Positions 7,930 to 17,682 of a stretch of 32,426 nt of DNA are shown here, piece by piece (within the stretch, counting starts at the first letter, position 1; each line of letters starts with the position of its first letter). The notes below the pieces were generated by a model. That model saw only the letters and a program-made list of their open reading frames with translations. It was not told where the DNA came from and did not search any database. Origin of the DNA: Sphingomonas sp. (lineage in GTDB: Bacteria; Pseudomonadota; Alphaproteobacteria; Sphingomonadales; Sphingomonadaceae); contig JAIELC010000142.1 in NCBI GenBank assembly GCA_019753375.1, positions 1-32,426 on the forward strand, in the 5' to 3' direction. Made by a program: the position numbers and the translations under genes.

Positions 7930-8915
7930 GCCCAACCCTCGACACCGCGAGCGCGCCGGGTAAGCACATCAAGGCATGCCATGCGGACCGCGACCCCCAT
8001 TTCAACCTGTTCAGTAATCGCGGATCGGTCGGGATGATCGGCCACCGCCGAACTGATTTCAACGCCTCGGTTCATCGGGCCTGGATGCATCACGAGAGCG
8101 TCCGGGCGCGCGCGCGCCAATCGGTCCATGGTCAAACCGTAGCGCATATGGAATTCGCGCGGTGAAGGGATAAAACCACTGGCCATCCGTTCATTCTGCA
8201 GGCGCAGCATCATCACGACATCGGCGCCTTCAAGGGCGTCATCGAAATCGCTGAAGGGCGTTACCCCCATGCGTTCAATCGCGGCCGGCATGAGTGTGGA
8301 TGGCGCGCAAACGCGCACCTCGGCCGCCAGGGCCGTTAGTGCCAGTATATTGGAGCGGGCGACGCGGCTGTGCAGGATATCACCGCAGATCACGACCCTT
8401 TGACCGGCAACGGTGCCCCGCCGCCGACGGATGGTCAGGGCATCGAGCAGGGCCTGGGTCGGGTGTTCATGCTGTCCATCGCCAGCATTGAGGACCGGGC
8501 AATCGACCTTGTCGGCGATCAATTGCACCGCGCCTGAACTCATGTGCCGGATGACGATCACGTCCGCGCGCATCGCGTTGAGCGTCATCGCGGTATCGAT
8601 CAGCGTCTCTCCCTTTTTGACGCTCGATTGCGCGGCATGCATGTTTACAACGTCGGCGCCCAGCCGTTTTCCGGCAATCTCGAAGCTCAACAATGTCCGC
8701 GTCGAATTCTCAAAGAACGCGTTGATCTGGGTCAGGCCATCCAGCCGTTTGTCGCTTTTTGCATGGCCGCGATTGGCGTCGACCCACTGCTCCGCTTCGT
8801 CCAGCAGAAAGGTGATTTCATGGGGTTGCAGGCCCGCGATACCGGTCAGGTGCCGATGCGGAAAAACAGCACCGCCCGGAATGAGCGTGGCAGGGCGATG
8901 ATCCGAAGGTGACAT
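7926..8915 (-). CDS. pyrB: Aspartate carbamoyltransferase catalytic subunit
   Basis: PyrB condenses carbamoyl phosphate and aspartate in the second step of pyrimidine synthesis. The 329-residue protein carries the carbamoyl phosphate loop [13 protein letters not shown] (STRT at 71-74), the SSVKKGET loop, [18 protein letters not shown], and [12 protein letters not shown] near the C-terminus. The length is usual for the family. The ATG at 8915 gives the expected beginning before HLTGIAGLQ. The ribosome site is weak. It overlaps the PyrX-like gene by 4 bases, which suggests translational coupling and a joint complex. The 148-base region upstream is shared with the divergent hemerythrin-like gene. 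No pyrI is visible nearby. Confidence 0.97.
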   Translation of the reverse strand: MSPSDHRPATLIPGGAVFPHRHLTGIAGLQPHEITFLLDEAEQWVDANRGHAKSDKRLDGLTQINAFFENSTRTLLSFEIAGKRLGADVVNMHAAQSSVKKGETLIDTAMTLNAMRADVIVIRHMSSGAVQLIADKVDCPVLNAGDGQHEHPTQALLDALTIRRRRGTVAGQRVVICGDILHSRVARSNILALTALAAEVRVCAPSTLMPAAIERMGVTPFSDFDDALEGADVVMMLRLQNERMASGFIPSPREFHMRYGLTMDRLARARPDALVMHPGPMNRGVEISSAVADHPDRSAITEQVEMGVAVRMACLDVLTRRARGVEGWA

Positions 8916-9063
8916 TAAAACGCTCGCCTAGCCGCGCTACGCGCGTGGCGCAAGTGATTGGCCGTGGATAGGGCTGTTCAGCATATGACGGAAGGAGACC
9001 TTATTAAGGGTTTTCAGGCAACACATCATCACGCTAAGCCGTTGCGCCGGAGAGTGTTGAACA

Positions 9064-9504
9064 ATGATGACGCGTGAATTGCTTTCGAAGGAGCATCGCG
9101 AGATTGATGCTCTGGCACGTGAACTGCTTGGCATTGTTGCTCGGACACAACGCCCGGAGCAAGGATTGGCGTCGCTACGCTGGCGATTGAACCACATATT
9201 GATGGTCCATCTGGTCAAGGAAGATCAGCTGCTCTACCCCGCCCTGCGCAAGTCTAACAATCCCGATATCGCGGCGATCGCAATCAAGTTTTCAACCGAA
9301 ATGGGCGGGATAGCCAAACAGTTCATCGAGTATATGCAGGTCTGGAACGAGGCATCGATCAAGGTAGATTGGCCGGGATTTTGTAACGATACGAGGAGCT
9401 TGCTGACAGCTTTACGAGAGCGTGTGCGCCGGGAAGAACGCGATCTTTATCCCCGGCTTACCGAATCCTTGGAGGCTGCCGCGCGTCGGGATGCTGCTGC
9501 CTAG
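9064..9504 (+). CDS. Hemerythrin-like (HHE) protein
   Basis: This 146-residue helical protein has one clear HHE unit: His11 in KEHREID, His44, and His49 with Glu53 in [19 protein letters not shown] proteins bind a di-iron centre and take part in oxygen, nitric oxide or iron-stress handling. In the second half, the usual histidine of the HxxEE motif is replaced by arginine ([12 protein letters not shown]), so the metal site may be incomplete. A tandem ATG at 9064 and 9067 leaves the start uncertain by one codon; GGAG lies 11 bases upstream. The stop shares the bases CTAG with the stop of ruvX on the other strand. A palindrome CCTTA-T-TAAGG at 8999-9009 lies upstream, with no known role. Confidence 0.8.
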   Translation: MMTRELLSKEHREIDALARELLGIVARTQRPEQGLASLRWRLNHILMVHLVKEDQLLYPALRKSNNPDIAAIAIKFSTEMGGIAKQFIEYMQVWNEASIKVDWPGFCNDTRSLLTALRERVRREERDLYPRLTESLEAAARRDAAA

Positions 9505-9962
9505 GCATTGACCAGCGCATCGATCGCCGCTTGAAGTATATGCGCAGCGGCGAGATTGTCGACGCGTTCTGCGCGTTTTGCCCGGGACAAATCCTGCTCG
9601 ATCATCACGCGTTCGACGGCAACCGTTGACCAGCGTTCGTCCCACAGCAGGATAGGCAATCGCAGATCCGCCAGATTCCGGGCGAAGGCGCGGGTCGATT
9701 GGGTCCTTGGCGAATCGGTCCCGTCCATACTGAGTGGCAGACCGATCACTATGCCGACCACCGCCTGGGCAGTTATTATTCGGGTCAGCGCCGTTTTATC
9801 GGCCGTAAATTTTGTACGGCGAATCAGTTCCGCGGGGCTGGCGAAACTCCAACCTGCATCGCACAGCGCGGTCCCGATTGTCTTGGTGCCAACGTCCATG
9901 CCGATTAATCGCCCGCCATTGGGCAAGGCCGCGCGGAATTGGGCTTGGTCGGTCGAGATCAT
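9501..9962 (-). CDS. ruvX: Holliday junction resolvase-like / pre-16S rRNA nuclease YqgF
   Basis: RuvX/YqgF has an RNase H fold and processes the 5' end of 16S rRNA; older annotation calls it a putative Holliday junction resolvase. The 153-residue protein shows [13 protein letters not shown] with the first catalytic aspartate, [35 protein letters not shown] with Asp-Glu, and [12 protein letters not shown] with the last aspartate. The length fits the family. The ATG overlaps the stop of the DUF3089 gene as ATGA, so the two genes are translationally coupled. It converges on the hemerythrin-like gene and shares its stop bases. Confidence 0.95.
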   Translation of the reverse strand: MISTDQAQFRAALPNGGRLIGMDVGTKTIGTALCDAGWSFASPAELIRRTKFTADKTALTRIITAQAVVGIVIGLPLSMDGTDSPRTQSTRAFARNLADLRLPILLWDERWSTVAVERVMIEQDLSRAKRAERVDNLAAAHILQAAIDALVNA

Positions 9963-11068
9963 TTCAGCCCGAACGCCGCCGCGCGCCGCGCCGCATCGGC
10001 ACGGATGTTTGACCAGAACAGGCTGTAATCGAAAACGTGAAAATTATTGCCTGGAAGAATATAGCTGGTGAAGCCCGGCGGTGGGGGACCAATCAGCAGA
10101 AATCCGCGCCCTGAGCAGCGGGCAGAAACAAGCCCCGGCTGATTGGTCGCAGTCTTTAGATCAGCGGATGGGACAAGTGTCCCGCGATTGGCAGCGGCCG
10201 GTGCCGTCGATCCGGGCGTGCCGGTGATCGGATTGGTACAGATCATTGGGGTCCCCTTGCGCGGTTGCCCGTTGAAACCGATGGTTGAGTCAAAAACATC
10301 GGTGATCATTGTCGTGTCGGCAGGGTCGGCGAAGCTCTGCCACGACAAAATGCAACCAGCCTGGTCCTGGCGCTCGCATTCGGGCAGGCCCATCAACGGT
10401 AAATCTGTGCGCCGCGAAATTGGCCATCCGACGACGTAGGCCGCGATGATCCGCTTGGCGATTGGTTTGCCGGCGACGCGTTCGCGCAGCAACCGAGCGA
10501 GGTGGAGCGATCCCTGGCTGTGGCCGACCAGGATGATCGGCATGTCCGGACCGATTTCGTGCTGAAACTCGTCAAACGCGGCGGAGACATCGCGATAGGC
10601 TAGGTTGAGGGCTTTTTCCGAATCCAGGCGGTTCGTCAGAAATGCTCCAAAAGTGGCCTGGCGATAGCGCGGCGCCCAAATCTTCCCAATGCCGTTAAAC
10701 GCCGTCGCCTGACCGCGCAGAAAGACCGTGGCAAGTTCATTGGCGGCCGCATCGTTCAGGGGGGCATTCCAGGCCGCGCGATTGATGTACGAGGTCGGGT
10801 GAATATAAAATACCGCAACCTTATCCTGCTTCGTCGGGGCTTCGCCGGGCGGCACCCATCGTCCCGGATTATCGGGTTGATCCGGGCGCGCCAGCCACAT
10901 CGCCGGGTCACGATATCGGTCGGCCTGCACATCGGGCAATGCGGCATAGTTCGATGAAGGGATCAGCGCGGTGCGCATGATCTGCAGCGGAAAGAGCCGA
11001 TAAATGACCAGCGCAGCAATCGTCAGCACGATCAGAAAGGCAATCAGATAGAGAAATTTGCGAGCCAA
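9959..11068 (-). CDS. DUF3089 alpha/beta hydrolase, membrane-anchored
   Basis: The 369-residue protein begins with a hydrophobic segment ([19 protein letters not shown], about residues 5-23), so it is anchored or exported. The nucleophile elbow VGHSQGS places the catalytic serine at residue 184. [12 protein letters not shown] near the C-terminus offers the histidine. [17 protein letters not shown] is typical of the DUF3089 group of lipase-like proteins. The substrate is unknown. The start is TTG at 11068, with AAGGAG about 9 bases upstream; no ATG fits. It overlaps ruvX by 4 bases. It is divergent from gatC across a 164-base gap that holds a -10-like TATAGA at 11173-11178 on the gatC strand. 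Confidence 0.85.
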   Translation of the reverse strand: MARKFLYLIAFLIVLTIAALVIYRLFPLQIMRTALIPSSNYAALPDVQADRYRDPAMWLARPDQPDNPGRWVPPGEAPTKQDKVAVFYIHPTSYINRAAWNAPLNDAAANELATVFLRGQATAFNGIGKIWAPRYRQATFGAFLTNRLDSEKALNLAYRDVSAAFDEFQHEIGPDMPIILVGHSQGSLHLARLLRERVAGKPIAKRIIAAYVVGWPISRRTDLPLMGLPECERQDQAGCILSWQSFADPADTTMITDVFDSTIGFNGQPRKGTPMICTNPITGTPGSTAPAAANRGTLVPSADLKTATNQPGLVSARCSGRGFLLIGPPPPGFTSYILPGNNFHVFDYSLFWSNIRADAARRAAAFGLK

Positions 11069-11232
11069 AGCGGCGCACTCCTTGCGCGAATTCTATTGGG
11101 CTGACCGCAACGGGGACGGCGCCAGGACAACCTTGGTCCTGCATGATCGGACGATGCTAGGCAATCTGGGATTATAGACCAATTGGTGTTTGGCGTTGCA
11201 CGCGCGCCCCTGGCGATGCTAGCCGCGCGTTT

Positions 11233-11520
11233 ATGGCAGTAGATATTTCCACCGTTAAGAAGATTGCGAGCCTGGCCCGCATCGCAATCACCGAGGAAGA
11301 CGCAGCGCGCATAGCGCCCGAGCTCGACAATATCATGGGCTGGATCGAGCAACTTGGTGAGGTTGACACGACCGATGTCGCGCCAATGACCGCGGTTATC
11401 GCCAATACGCTGCGGTTGCGCGACGATGTCGTCACCGATGGCAACGTCCGGGACGCCGTTTTGAGCAATGCCCCGCAAGCCGAACATGGGTTCTTTGCGG
11501 TGCCAAAGGTGATCGAATAA
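11233..11520 (+). CDS. gatC: Asp/Glu-tRNA amidotransferase subunit C
   Basis: GatC is the small subunit that holds GatA and GatB together in the GatCAB complex, which converts misacylated Glu-tRNA(Gln) and Asp-tRNA(Asn) to the correct amidated forms. The 95-residue protein shows [20 protein letters not shown], the central [21 protein letters not shown], and the C-terminal [19 protein letters not shown]. The length is typical. The stop and the gatA start overlap by one base (TAATG), so translation is coupled. The ribosome site before the ATG is poor. Confidence 0.97.
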   Translation: MAVDISTVKKIASLARIAITEEDAARIAPELDNIMGWIEQLGEVDTTDVAPMTAVIANTLRLRDDVVTDGNVRDAVLSNAPQAEHGFFAVPKVIE

Positions 11521-13004
11521 TGGCTGACCTAACCGATCTGGGGATCGCCGCGATCCGTGATGGCGTCCGCACTGGTGCGTTTTCTGCGCTGGAAGTCGCC
11601 GATGCGTTTGTCGCGAAAGTGAGCCGGGCCAAGGCGTTGAACGCGTTTCTGGTCGAAACCCCCGACCATGCGATCGCGGCGGCGAAAGATGCCGACGCCG
11701 TCCGTGCTGCGGGCGAACCGCTGAAGCCGCTGGCGGGCGTGCCGATTGGCATGAAAGATCTTTTCTGCACCAAGGGCGTTCCTGCCACCGCCGCCAGCCT
11801 GATCCTTGAGGGCTTCACGCCGCCCTATGAATCGACGGTATCGGGAAATTTGTTTGCGGCTGGTGCGGGGATGCTCGGCAAGCTCAACATGGACCAGTTT
11901 GCCATGGGCTCGTCGAACGAGACATCGGCGTTCGGGAATGTGATTTCACCGTGGCGTCGCCGCGACGGCGGCAATGCCCCGCTCGCGCCGGGAGGATCGT
12001 CGGGCGGCAGTTCGGCGGCGGTTGCCGCGCGGTTGTGCCCGGGCGCGACCGGGACGGACACTGGCGGATCGATCCGCCAGCCTGCGGCGTTTGTGGGCAT
12101 CAGCGGGATCAAGCCGACCTATGGCCGGTGTTCGCGCTGGGGCGTCATCGCGTTTGCCTCATCGCTCGATCAGGCCGGGCCGATGGCACGCGATGTGCGC
12201 GATTGCGCGATTTTGCTTGAGAACATGGTCGGCTTCGATCCCAGGGATGCGACGTCGCTCGAGCTTCCGGTGCCCAAATGGGAAGCTGGCCTGAAATCGA
12301 GCATGGTCGGCAAACGCGTTGGTATCCCCAAGGAGTACCGCGTCGACAACATGCCGACTGAGATCGATGCGCTCTGGCAACAGGGGATCGACTGGCTGAA
12401 GGATGCGGGCGCCGAGATCGTCGAGGTGTCGCTGCCCCACACCAAATATGCGCTGCCGGCCTATTATATTATCGCTCCGGCCGAGGCGTCGTCGAACCTC
12501 GCCCGCTATGACGGCGTGCGGTACGGGCTGCGCGATCTGCCCGACGGTGCCAATCTGCAGGACATGTATGCAGCGACGCGCGCGGCCGGCTTTGGTAATG
12601 AGGTAAAGCGCCGGATCATGATCGGCACCTATGTGCTGTCAGCGGGCTTTTACGACGCTTATTTTACCCAGGCATCAAAGGTCCGCACGCTGATTGCCCG
12701 CGATTTTGACCGAGCGTTTGAACAATGCGACGTGTTGCTGACGCCTACCGCGCCAAGCGCTGCCTTTGCGCTGGGTGAAAAATCTGCCGATCCGATTGCA
12801 ATGTATCTGAACGACGTCTTCACCGTGCCGTCGTCGCTTGCGGGCCTTCCTGCGATGAGCGTGCCGGGCGGGCTCGACGGGCAGGGACTGCCGCTGGGGC
12901 TACAGATCATTGGCAAGGCACTGGACGAGCAGGGCGTGCTCAACGCGTGTCTGGCATTGGAAGAGCGTGCGGGATTTGTCGCCCGACCAGAGGCTTGGTG
13001 GTAA
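11520..13004 (+). CDS. gatA: Asp/Glu-tRNA amidotransferase subunit A
   Basis: GatA is the glutaminase subunit of GatCAB, an amidase-signature enzyme that releases ammonia from glutamine and passes it to GatB. The 494-residue protein has the full Ser-cisSer-Lys triad: Lys79 in [11 protein letters not shown], Ser160 in [15 protein letters not shown], and Ser184 in [14 protein letters not shown]. The C-terminal part ([43 protein letters not shown]) is typical. The codon choice is strongly GC-rich, unlike the next gene. The start codon overlaps the gatC stop. Confidence 0.98.
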   Translation: MADLTDLGIAAIRDGVRTGAFSALEVADAFVAKVSRAKALNAFLVETPDHAIAAAKDADAVRAAGEPLKPLAGVPIGMKDLFCTKGVPATAASLILEGFTPPYESTVSGNLFAAGAGMLGKLNMDQFAMGSSNETSAFGNVISPWRRRDGGNAPLAPGGSSGGSSAAVAARLCPGATGTDTGGSIRQPAAFVGISGIKPTYGRCSRWGVIAFASSLDQAGPMARDVRDCAILLENMVGFDPRDATSLELPVPKWEAGLKSSMVGKRVGIPKEYRVDNMPTEIDALWQQGIDWLKDAGAEIVEVSLPHTKYALPAYYIIAPAEASSNLARYDGVRYGLRDLPDGANLQDMYAATRAAGFGNEVKRRIMIGTYVLSAGFYDAYFTQASKVRTLIARDFDRAFEQCDVLLTPTAPSAAFALGEKSADPIAMYLNDVFTVPSSLAGLPAMSVPGGLDGQGLPLGLQIIGKALDEQGVLNACLALEERAGFVARPEAWW

Positions 13005-13008
13005 GATC

Positions 13009-13371
13009 ATGGAAGATGCAAACTCAGACGAGCTTTCGGCGTTTGTTTCTAGTACCTTAAAGGCAATTGCGACGGGTGTAGTCGAAGCTCAACCGATAAA
13101 AATGCGCTCTGCGCATGATACCGGGGTATCGGGGTATACCGCGCCCAGGGAAATTGAATTCGATATTGCGGTTTCAGCCAAACGAACCGGCTCTGGCGGT
13201 GGAGGCCTGAAGGTGACCGTTTTTGGTATCGGGGCGAATGCAGAGGGCACCATTGCCAGTGAGGCATCAACTGTTAGCCGGATCAGATTTTCCGTACCTA
13301 CTCAGTACAAACGCTTGAAGGAAGATAACGTGCTCCCAGTGAAACCAGCTAAAGGTTGGGGCGATGACTGA
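13009..13371 (+). CDS. Small unknown protein encoded between gatA and gatB
   Basis: I do not recognise a named function. The 120-residue protein has an N-terminal helix ([22 protein letters not shown]), then three or four strands ([41 protein letters not shown]) joined by a glycine-rich turn. The helix-plus-sheet order recalls the Trypco2 type of small domain, but that is only a resemblance. There is no signal peptide, so it is probably cytoplasmic. It starts 4 bases after gatA and overlaps the gatB start by 8 bases (ATGACTGA), so it is translated with the operon. The codons TTA, ATA, AGA and AGT occur here but are rare in gatA and gatB, and the GC content is visibly lower, which suggests horizontal gain. 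Confidence 0.75.
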   Translation: MEDANSDELSAFVSSTLKAIATGVVEAQPIKMRSAHDTGVSGYTAPREIEFDIAVSAKRTGSGGGGLKVTVFGIGANAEGTIASEASTVSRIRFSVPTQYKRLKEDNVLPVKPAKGWGDD

Positions 13372-14833
13372 TTACCGCATCAAAGGCGAAACAGGCGAAT
13401 GGGAGGTCGTGGTCGGCCTGGAAGTCCATGCGCAGGTGACATCGAACGCCAAGCTCTTTTCAGGCGCCGCAACTGCGTTCGGGGCGGAGCCCAATACGCA
13501 GGTAAGTCTGGTTGATGCCGCGATGCCCGGGATGCTGCCGGTGCCGAACCGCGAATGCATCCGCCAGGCGGTGCGGACCGGCATGGCGATCGAGGCGCAG
13601 ATCAACAAATGGTCGCGTTTTGACCGCAAGAACTACTTCTATGCCGATCTGCCGCAGGGCTATCAGATCAGCCAGCTCTATCACCCGATCGTAGGGGAGG
13701 GGGCGATCACGATCTCGCTGGATGACAGGAACCCCGATGCCGCGACCAAGCGGATTGGTGTTGAGCGCATCCATGTCGAGCAGGATGCGGGCAAACTGAT
13801 GCATGATCAGCATCCCACGCGGTCCTATGTCGATCTCAACCGGTCGGGCGTGGCGTTGATGGAAATTGTGTCCAAACCAGACATGGCGTCGCCGCAGGAA
13901 GCCGGTGCCTACCTGTCCAAGCTACGGTCAATTCTCCGCTATGTCGGCTCGTGCGATGGCAATATGGACCAGGGATCGATGCGCGCTGACGTGAATGTCA
14001 GCGTGCGCAAGGTCGGCGATACAAATCTTGGCACCCGAACCGAGACCAAGAACGTCAACTCGGTCCGTTTCGTCATGGCGGTGGTCGAGCAGGAGGCCAG
14101 GCGCCAGATCGACGTGCTCGAGAGCGGCGGACGGATCGTGCAGGAAACGCGGCTCTATGATCCCGACCGCAACGAAACGCGGTCGATGCGGTCGAAAGAA
14201 GACGCGCATGATTACCGCTACTTCCCTGATCCGGATTTGCTGCCGTTGGTGCTGGAGGATGACTTCCTGGCTGACTGTCGCGCGAGCTTGCCCGAATTGC
14301 CGGATGCAAAGCGCAAGCGCTATGAAGCGCTGGGCATCACGCCCTATGCTGCGGCAGTTCTGACGGCGGAGGTGGAAGCGGCGCGCTGGTTCGACGCCTT
14401 GCTGGACGCCGGAGCCCCCCCCGTCGCGGCGGCCAACTGGGTAACATCTGAACTGTTCGGGGCGCTCAACCGGTTGGGCAGGGACATCGCCAGCTCGCCG
14501 GTCAGCCCGGAACAGGCCGCTGAATTGCTGACCCTCATCGGCGACGGAACCTTGTCGAATACGCTGGCCAAGCAGGTATTCGACGTGATGCTGGAAACCG
14601 GTCAGGCGGCTGGCGTCATCGTCGAGGAACGCGGGCTGAAGCAAACCAGCGATACCGATGCGATCGAAAAGGTAATCGCCGACGTCATCGCGGCCAATCC
14701 TTCACAGCTGGAGCAGTATCGCGGCGGAAAGGAAGCCCTGTTCGGCTTTTTCGTCGGTCAGACGATGAAGGCGATGGCAGGCAAAGCCAACCCGATCGTC
14801 GTCAACAAGCTGCTGAAGGCAGCGCTGGGGTAG
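13364..14833 (+). CDS. gatB: Asp/Glu-tRNA amidotransferase subunit B
   Basis: GatB phosphorylates the mischarged aminoacyl-tRNA and transfers ammonia to it. The 489-residue protein carries [57 protein letters not shown], and [20 protein letters not shown] of the catalytic cradle. The C-terminal YqeY-like tail domain ends [18 protein letters not shown]. The length is typical. The start MTDYRIKG overlaps the preceding small gene by 8 bases. No obvious terminator follows. Confidence 0.98.
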   Translation: MTDYRIKGETGEWEVVVGLEVHAQVTSNAKLFSGAATAFGAEPNTQVSLVDAAMPGMLPVPNRECIRQAVRTGMAIEAQINKWSRFDRKNYFYADLPQGYQISQLYHPIVGEGAITISLDDRNPDAATKRIGVERIHVEQDAGKLMHDQHPTRSYVDLNRSGVALMEIVSKPDMASPQEAGAYLSKLRSILRYVGSCDGNMDQGSMRADVNVSVRKVGDTNLGTRTETKNVNSVRFVMAVVEQEARRQIDVLESGGRIVQETRLYDPDRNETRSMRSKEDAHDYRYFPDPDLLPLVLEDDFLADCRASLPELPDAKRKRYEALGITPYAAAVLTAEVEAARWFDALLDAGAPPVAAANWVTSELFGALNRLGRDIASSPVSPEQAAELLTLIGDGTLSNTLAKQVFDVMLETGQAAGVIVEERGLKQTSDTDAIEKVIADVIAANPSQLEQYRGGKEALFGFFVGQTMKAMAGKANPIVVNKLLKAALG

Positions 14834-14900
14834 GGCTTGCCACCAACTCTTTAATATCGCACAAAACAATCGTGAATCGGGTCGTTTGTTCGGGGGTGGT

Positions 14901-15641
14901 ATGATTGCCAGACTGGTAATTGCGCTTGTTGCGTCGCTGATGGTTTACGGGTCAGCCGTCCAGGCACAAGAACGTTATGCCGTCCGCGAGGGATTCAAGA
15001 TTTCTGCGGCGAAGCCCGTCCAAATTGTCGTATTTCGACCGGATGTGAATGTCGGGACGTTGACCACGGGTGGGCTGAATGAGCCCAATGCCGACTGGAC
15101 TGCCGCTTCACGCGATCTCATCGCGACGCAGTTGAAAGCCAATGACAAGATTGAAGGCGCGACGGTCAAATTCGTCGAAGACCTTGAAGGGGACGATTCA
15201 AGCTATTTAGCAGAGTATCGCAACCTGTTCCGCGCGGTCGCTCAGTCGATTCAAATCCACAAATTATTTGTCGGACAAAGGCTGCCAACCAAGAAGAAGG
15301 ATTTTGACTGGACCCTGGGAGAAGGGACTCAGCGAATAGCAACGGCCACCGGCGCCGATTACGCCCTGTTTATGTACACATTCGACTCGTACGGATCCGC
15401 AGGTCGCAAAACCGCGCAGATTTTTGGGGCGCTTTTGGGTGTTGTGGTTATTCCCGGCATCCATATCGGCTATGCTGGCCTCGTCGATCTTAAAACGGGC
15501 GATGTAGTCTGGTTTAACGCGGATCCGCAGATGGGCGGAGACGTTCGGACGTCAGAGGGAGCAACCAAGCGCGTCGGACAGTTGCTCAACGGCTTGCCCG
15601 GTCGCGTTGAGCCAACCACGGTTCCCCCGGCTACAAAATGA
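14901..15641 (+). CDS. Exported protein of unknown function, first gene of M48 operon
   Basis: The 246-residue protein starts MIARLVIALVASLMVYG with a signal peptide that probably ends VQAQ. The mature part alternates strands and helices: PVQIVVFRPDVNVG, ATQLKANDKIEGATVKFVED, GADYALFMYTFDSYG, and GYAGLVDLKTGDVVWFNADP. The last segment, a strand-turn-strand with a Leu-x-Thr-Gly turn, resembles the CsgG/LpoB-like fold found in outer-membrane assembly proteins; this is a weak similarity by eye. The ATG at 14901 has a purine-rich GGGGGTGG just upstream; a TTG five codons earlier would also fit. Its stop overlaps the ATG of the metalloprotease as ATGA, so it belongs to a tightly coupled three-gene operon. 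Confidence 0.7.
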   Translation: MIARLVIALVASLMVYGSAVQAQERYAVREGFKISAAKPVQIVVFRPDVNVGTLTTGGLNEPNADWTAASRDLIATQLKANDKIEGATVKFVEDLEGDDSSYLAEYRNLFRAVAQSIQIHKLFVGQRLPTKKKDFDWTLGEGTQRIATATGADYALFMYTFDSYGSAGRKTAQIFGALLGVVVIPGIHIGYAGLVDLKTGDVVWFNADPQMGGDVRTSEGATKRVGQLLNGLPGRVEPTTVPPATK

Positions 15642-16816
15642 AGCGGAAGTTTTTCGGTGTGGCGCTGGCGTTGGCTGGCTTGGCCAATGGCCAAATGGTT
15701 GCCGCAACGGTGCAATCATCCGAGCCGATCCTCGCGACCGAGGCAGGCGCTGCTTATGAGCCGCAAGATTCTGATGAGCGCGGTCTTTGGATGCAGGTGG
15801 ATGAGGAGGAGCGCAGGATAAAGACATCGAACTTCTTGGTTCGCGACGCTGCGCTGAATGCCTATGTCCGAGATGTGTTTTGCCGGACAGTCGGCCCGGA
15901 GTGTGCGTCGATCCGTATTTATATTTTGCGAACGCCATACTTTAACGCGTCCATGGCCCCTAATGGCATGATGCAAATCTGGTCTGGTTTGTTTCTGCGC
16001 CTGCATGATGAGGCGCAGCTCGCGGCGATCCTGGGGCACGAATATGTGCATTTTAAAAATCAGCACAGTCTGAAGCTCTTTCGTGCCGCCAGATCAAAGA
16101 GCGGTAGCGCTACCTTCATGTCAATGTTCGGGTTGCTTGGATCGCTCATCGCATTGGGTCAGCTGGCGAGTGTGTTCGAGTTTTCCCGTGATATGGAGTC
16201 GGAGGCAGATCGTCAGTCGCTTCAGTTGATGGCCCATGGCGGCTATCAACCTGAATCGGCTGCCAGAATTTGGCAGCAGCTGCGTGCGGAACAGGACGCG
16301 ACGGCTGCGGCCCGTCAAACGAAGAGTCGGAAAGACAAGAATGGGGGTATCTTCGCAACACACCCCCCAACTGCCGAGCGACTTGCGGCGCTAAAAGCGC
16401 TGGCTGCATCTACGCCTGCTGATCCGTCACGCATTATTGGTCGCGAGCGTTACCGAGCGGCGCTCGCCAGCGCATGGCCATCGCTGATCGACGATCAGAT
16501 CAAGATGAACGATCTTGGCGCAACCGAATTTTTGATCAATCAGCTGGCCGAGGAGGGATGGACGGCCGGACTGAGCTATGCGCGGGGGGAAATGTTACGT
16601 GCTCGCGGACGCCCCGAGGATTTGGCGGCGGCCGAACTTAGCTATCGTGCGGCCATCGCCGATCCTGTGGCGCCGCCTGAGGCTTGGCGCGGTTTGGGTC
16701 TGACGCTGCTCCGGTCGAGCAAAGCCGATGAAGGCAAGGTCCAGTTGAAGGCATATCTTGACCGGAAGCCCGACGCCTCCGATCGGGCAATAATCGCGAT
16801 GATGGCGGGAGCATGA
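15638..16816 (+). CDS. Periplasmic M48 family metalloprotease with TPR tail
   Basis: The 392-residue protein has a signal peptide (MKRKFFGVALALAGLANGQ), and HEYVH at residues 134-138 gives the zinc motif. The third ligand is probably Glu187 in SRDMESEADRQS, as in the M48 family (BepA/YfgC and LoiP types). APNGMMQIWSGLFLRLHDEAQLAAILGHE is the usual stretch before the active site. THPPTAERLAALKAL follows, and the C-terminal part (AAELSYRAAIADPVAPPEAW) carries TPR-like repeats. Such proteases police outer-membrane protein assembly; that role here is inferred. It overlaps both neighbours by ATGA and is translationally coupled with two exported proteins of unknown function, which may be substrates, adaptors or partners. 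Confidence 0.88.
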   Translation: MKRKFFGVALALAGLANGQMVAATVQSSEPILATEAGAAYEPQDSDERGLWMQVDEEERRIKTSNFLVRDAALNAYVRDVFCRTVGPECASIRIYILRTPYFNASMAPNGMMQIWSGLFLRLHDEAQLAAILGHEYVHFKNQHSLKLFRAARSKSGSATFMSMFGLLGSLIALGQLASVFEFSRDMESEADRQSLQLMAHGGYQPESAARIWQQLRAEQDATAAARQTKSRKDKNGGIFATHPPTAERLAALKALAASTPADPSRIIGRERYRAALASAWPSLIDDQIKMNDLGATEFLINQLAEEGWTAGLSYARGEMLRARGRPEDLAAAELSYRAAIADPVAPPEAWRGLGLTLLRSSKADEGKVQLKAYLDRKPDASDRAIIAMMAGA

Positions 16817-17427
16817 TATTGAGGAAAAAGGCTATTTTGGGTTTGGTGGTCATTGCGGCTTTCGGTTCTCCGGCGCTTGCGGGCTATAAGCTGATGCGCG
16901 CGGGGCAATCTGTCATCGTGGCCAAATCGACGCTGCAGGTCACCCCTGCGACCGACTGGAACCGACTGGGCGCGCGTCCCGGGCGTAATGCCGAAAGCTG
17001 GACGCTCGACGGGCTCAGTCTGAACGATCTGACCTTTTACGGCGGCATTTCCGACGGGGAGACCCTGTTTCGCGATGCCAACAAGAAGACAAAGCCGTTG
17101 CCACGGTTTTCGTCAAAGATGTTGATTCCTGACATCGCACTGTTGTTTGAAAGTTCTTACCGCGTTTCGAACGGCACTTCATTGATGATGATCGACTCAA
17201 TAGAGCCAACGTCCTTCGCCGGGAATGCAGGATTCCGATTTGCCTATAGCTTCGTCATTCAGAATGAAGAAGTCCGGCGTAAGGGCGAGGCCCGCGGCGC
17301 CGTTATCGGCGGCAAGCTGTATATGGCGACGTTCGAAGCACCCGTTATTCATTATTACGATGCCGGGATCAGTCAGTTCCGCAAGGTCGCAGACAGCGCA
17401 ACGCTGGTTGCCTTGGGCACGAGATAA
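16813..17427 (+). CDS. Exported protein of unknown function, last gene of M48 operon
   Basis: The 204-residue protein starts MILRKKAILGLVVIAAF and has a signal peptide ending SPALA. The mature part is rich in strands (GQSVIVAKSTLQVTP, SWTLDGLSLNDLTFYGGI, RFAYSFVIQNEEVRRKG, GKLYMATFEAPVIHYYDAGI). I recognise no catalytic motif or named family. It overlaps the metalloprotease stop as ATGA, so it is made with it. The final segment, DAGISQFRKVADSATL, reads like a closing amphipathic helix. A periplasmic or outer-membrane-associated role is inferred from the signal peptide and the operon only. Confidence 0.7.
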   Translation: MILRKKAILGLVVIAAFGSPALAGYKLMRAGQSVIVAKSTLQVTPATDWNRLGARPGRNAESWTLDGLSLNDLTFYGGISDGETLFRDANKKTKPLPRFSSKMLIPDIALLFESSYRVSNGTSLMMIDSIEPTSFAGNAGFRFAYSFVIQNEEVRRKGEARGAVIGGKLYMATFEAPVIHYYDAGISQFRKVADSATLVALGTR

Positions 17428-17480
17428 GATCAAAAGCAGGGTTCTACAGGGGCTGTGAGGCAAGAATGCTGTCGAGCCGC

Positions 17481-17508
17481 TTGCCCCGGACCCTTTCCCT
17501 GCTATAGA
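17481..17508 (+). promoter_or_regulatory. Probable promoter of tRNA-Leu
   Basis: TTGCCC at 17481-17486, a 16-base spacer and TATAGA at 17503-17508 lie 23 bases before the tRNA. A small hairpin (CCGCC-GACC-GGCGG) sits between the -10 and the tRNA. No other promoter-like sequence is seen in this gap. Confidence 0.5.
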
Positions 17509-17531
17509 CGCCGCCGACCGGCGGTGTCCTT

Positions 17532-17616
17532 GCGGGCGTGGCGGAACTGGTAGACGCAGCAGGTTTAGGTCCTGCCATCGCAAGATGTGGGGGTTCGAGT
17601 CCCTTCGCCCGCACCA
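17532..17616 (+). tRNA. tRNA-Leu (anticodon UAG)
   Basis: The 85-base sequence folds as a type II tRNA. The acceptor GCGGGCG pairs with CGCCCGC, followed by ACCA encoded in the gene. The anticodon stem GCAGG/CCTGC encloses TTTAGGT with anticodon TAG at 17566-17568. A long variable arm (ATCGCAAGAT) and the T arm with GGTTCGAGTCC follow, as expected for leucine. It lies just upstream of tig in the same direction, so read-through is possible. Confidence 0.97.
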
Positions 17617-17682
17617 GTCTCGTCGCGCTGGATGGATATCCGCGATCCCGAATTTTCCGAGATAAGGCACAGAGCAAAGACT

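Noticed and set aside
8985..9077. A 30-codon reading frame (MTEGDLIKGF...) leading into the hemerythrin-like gene
   Set aside because: Its ribosome site is poor, it has no recognisable features, and it overlaps the start of the real gene in another frame. It could be a leader peptide, but nothing supports that.
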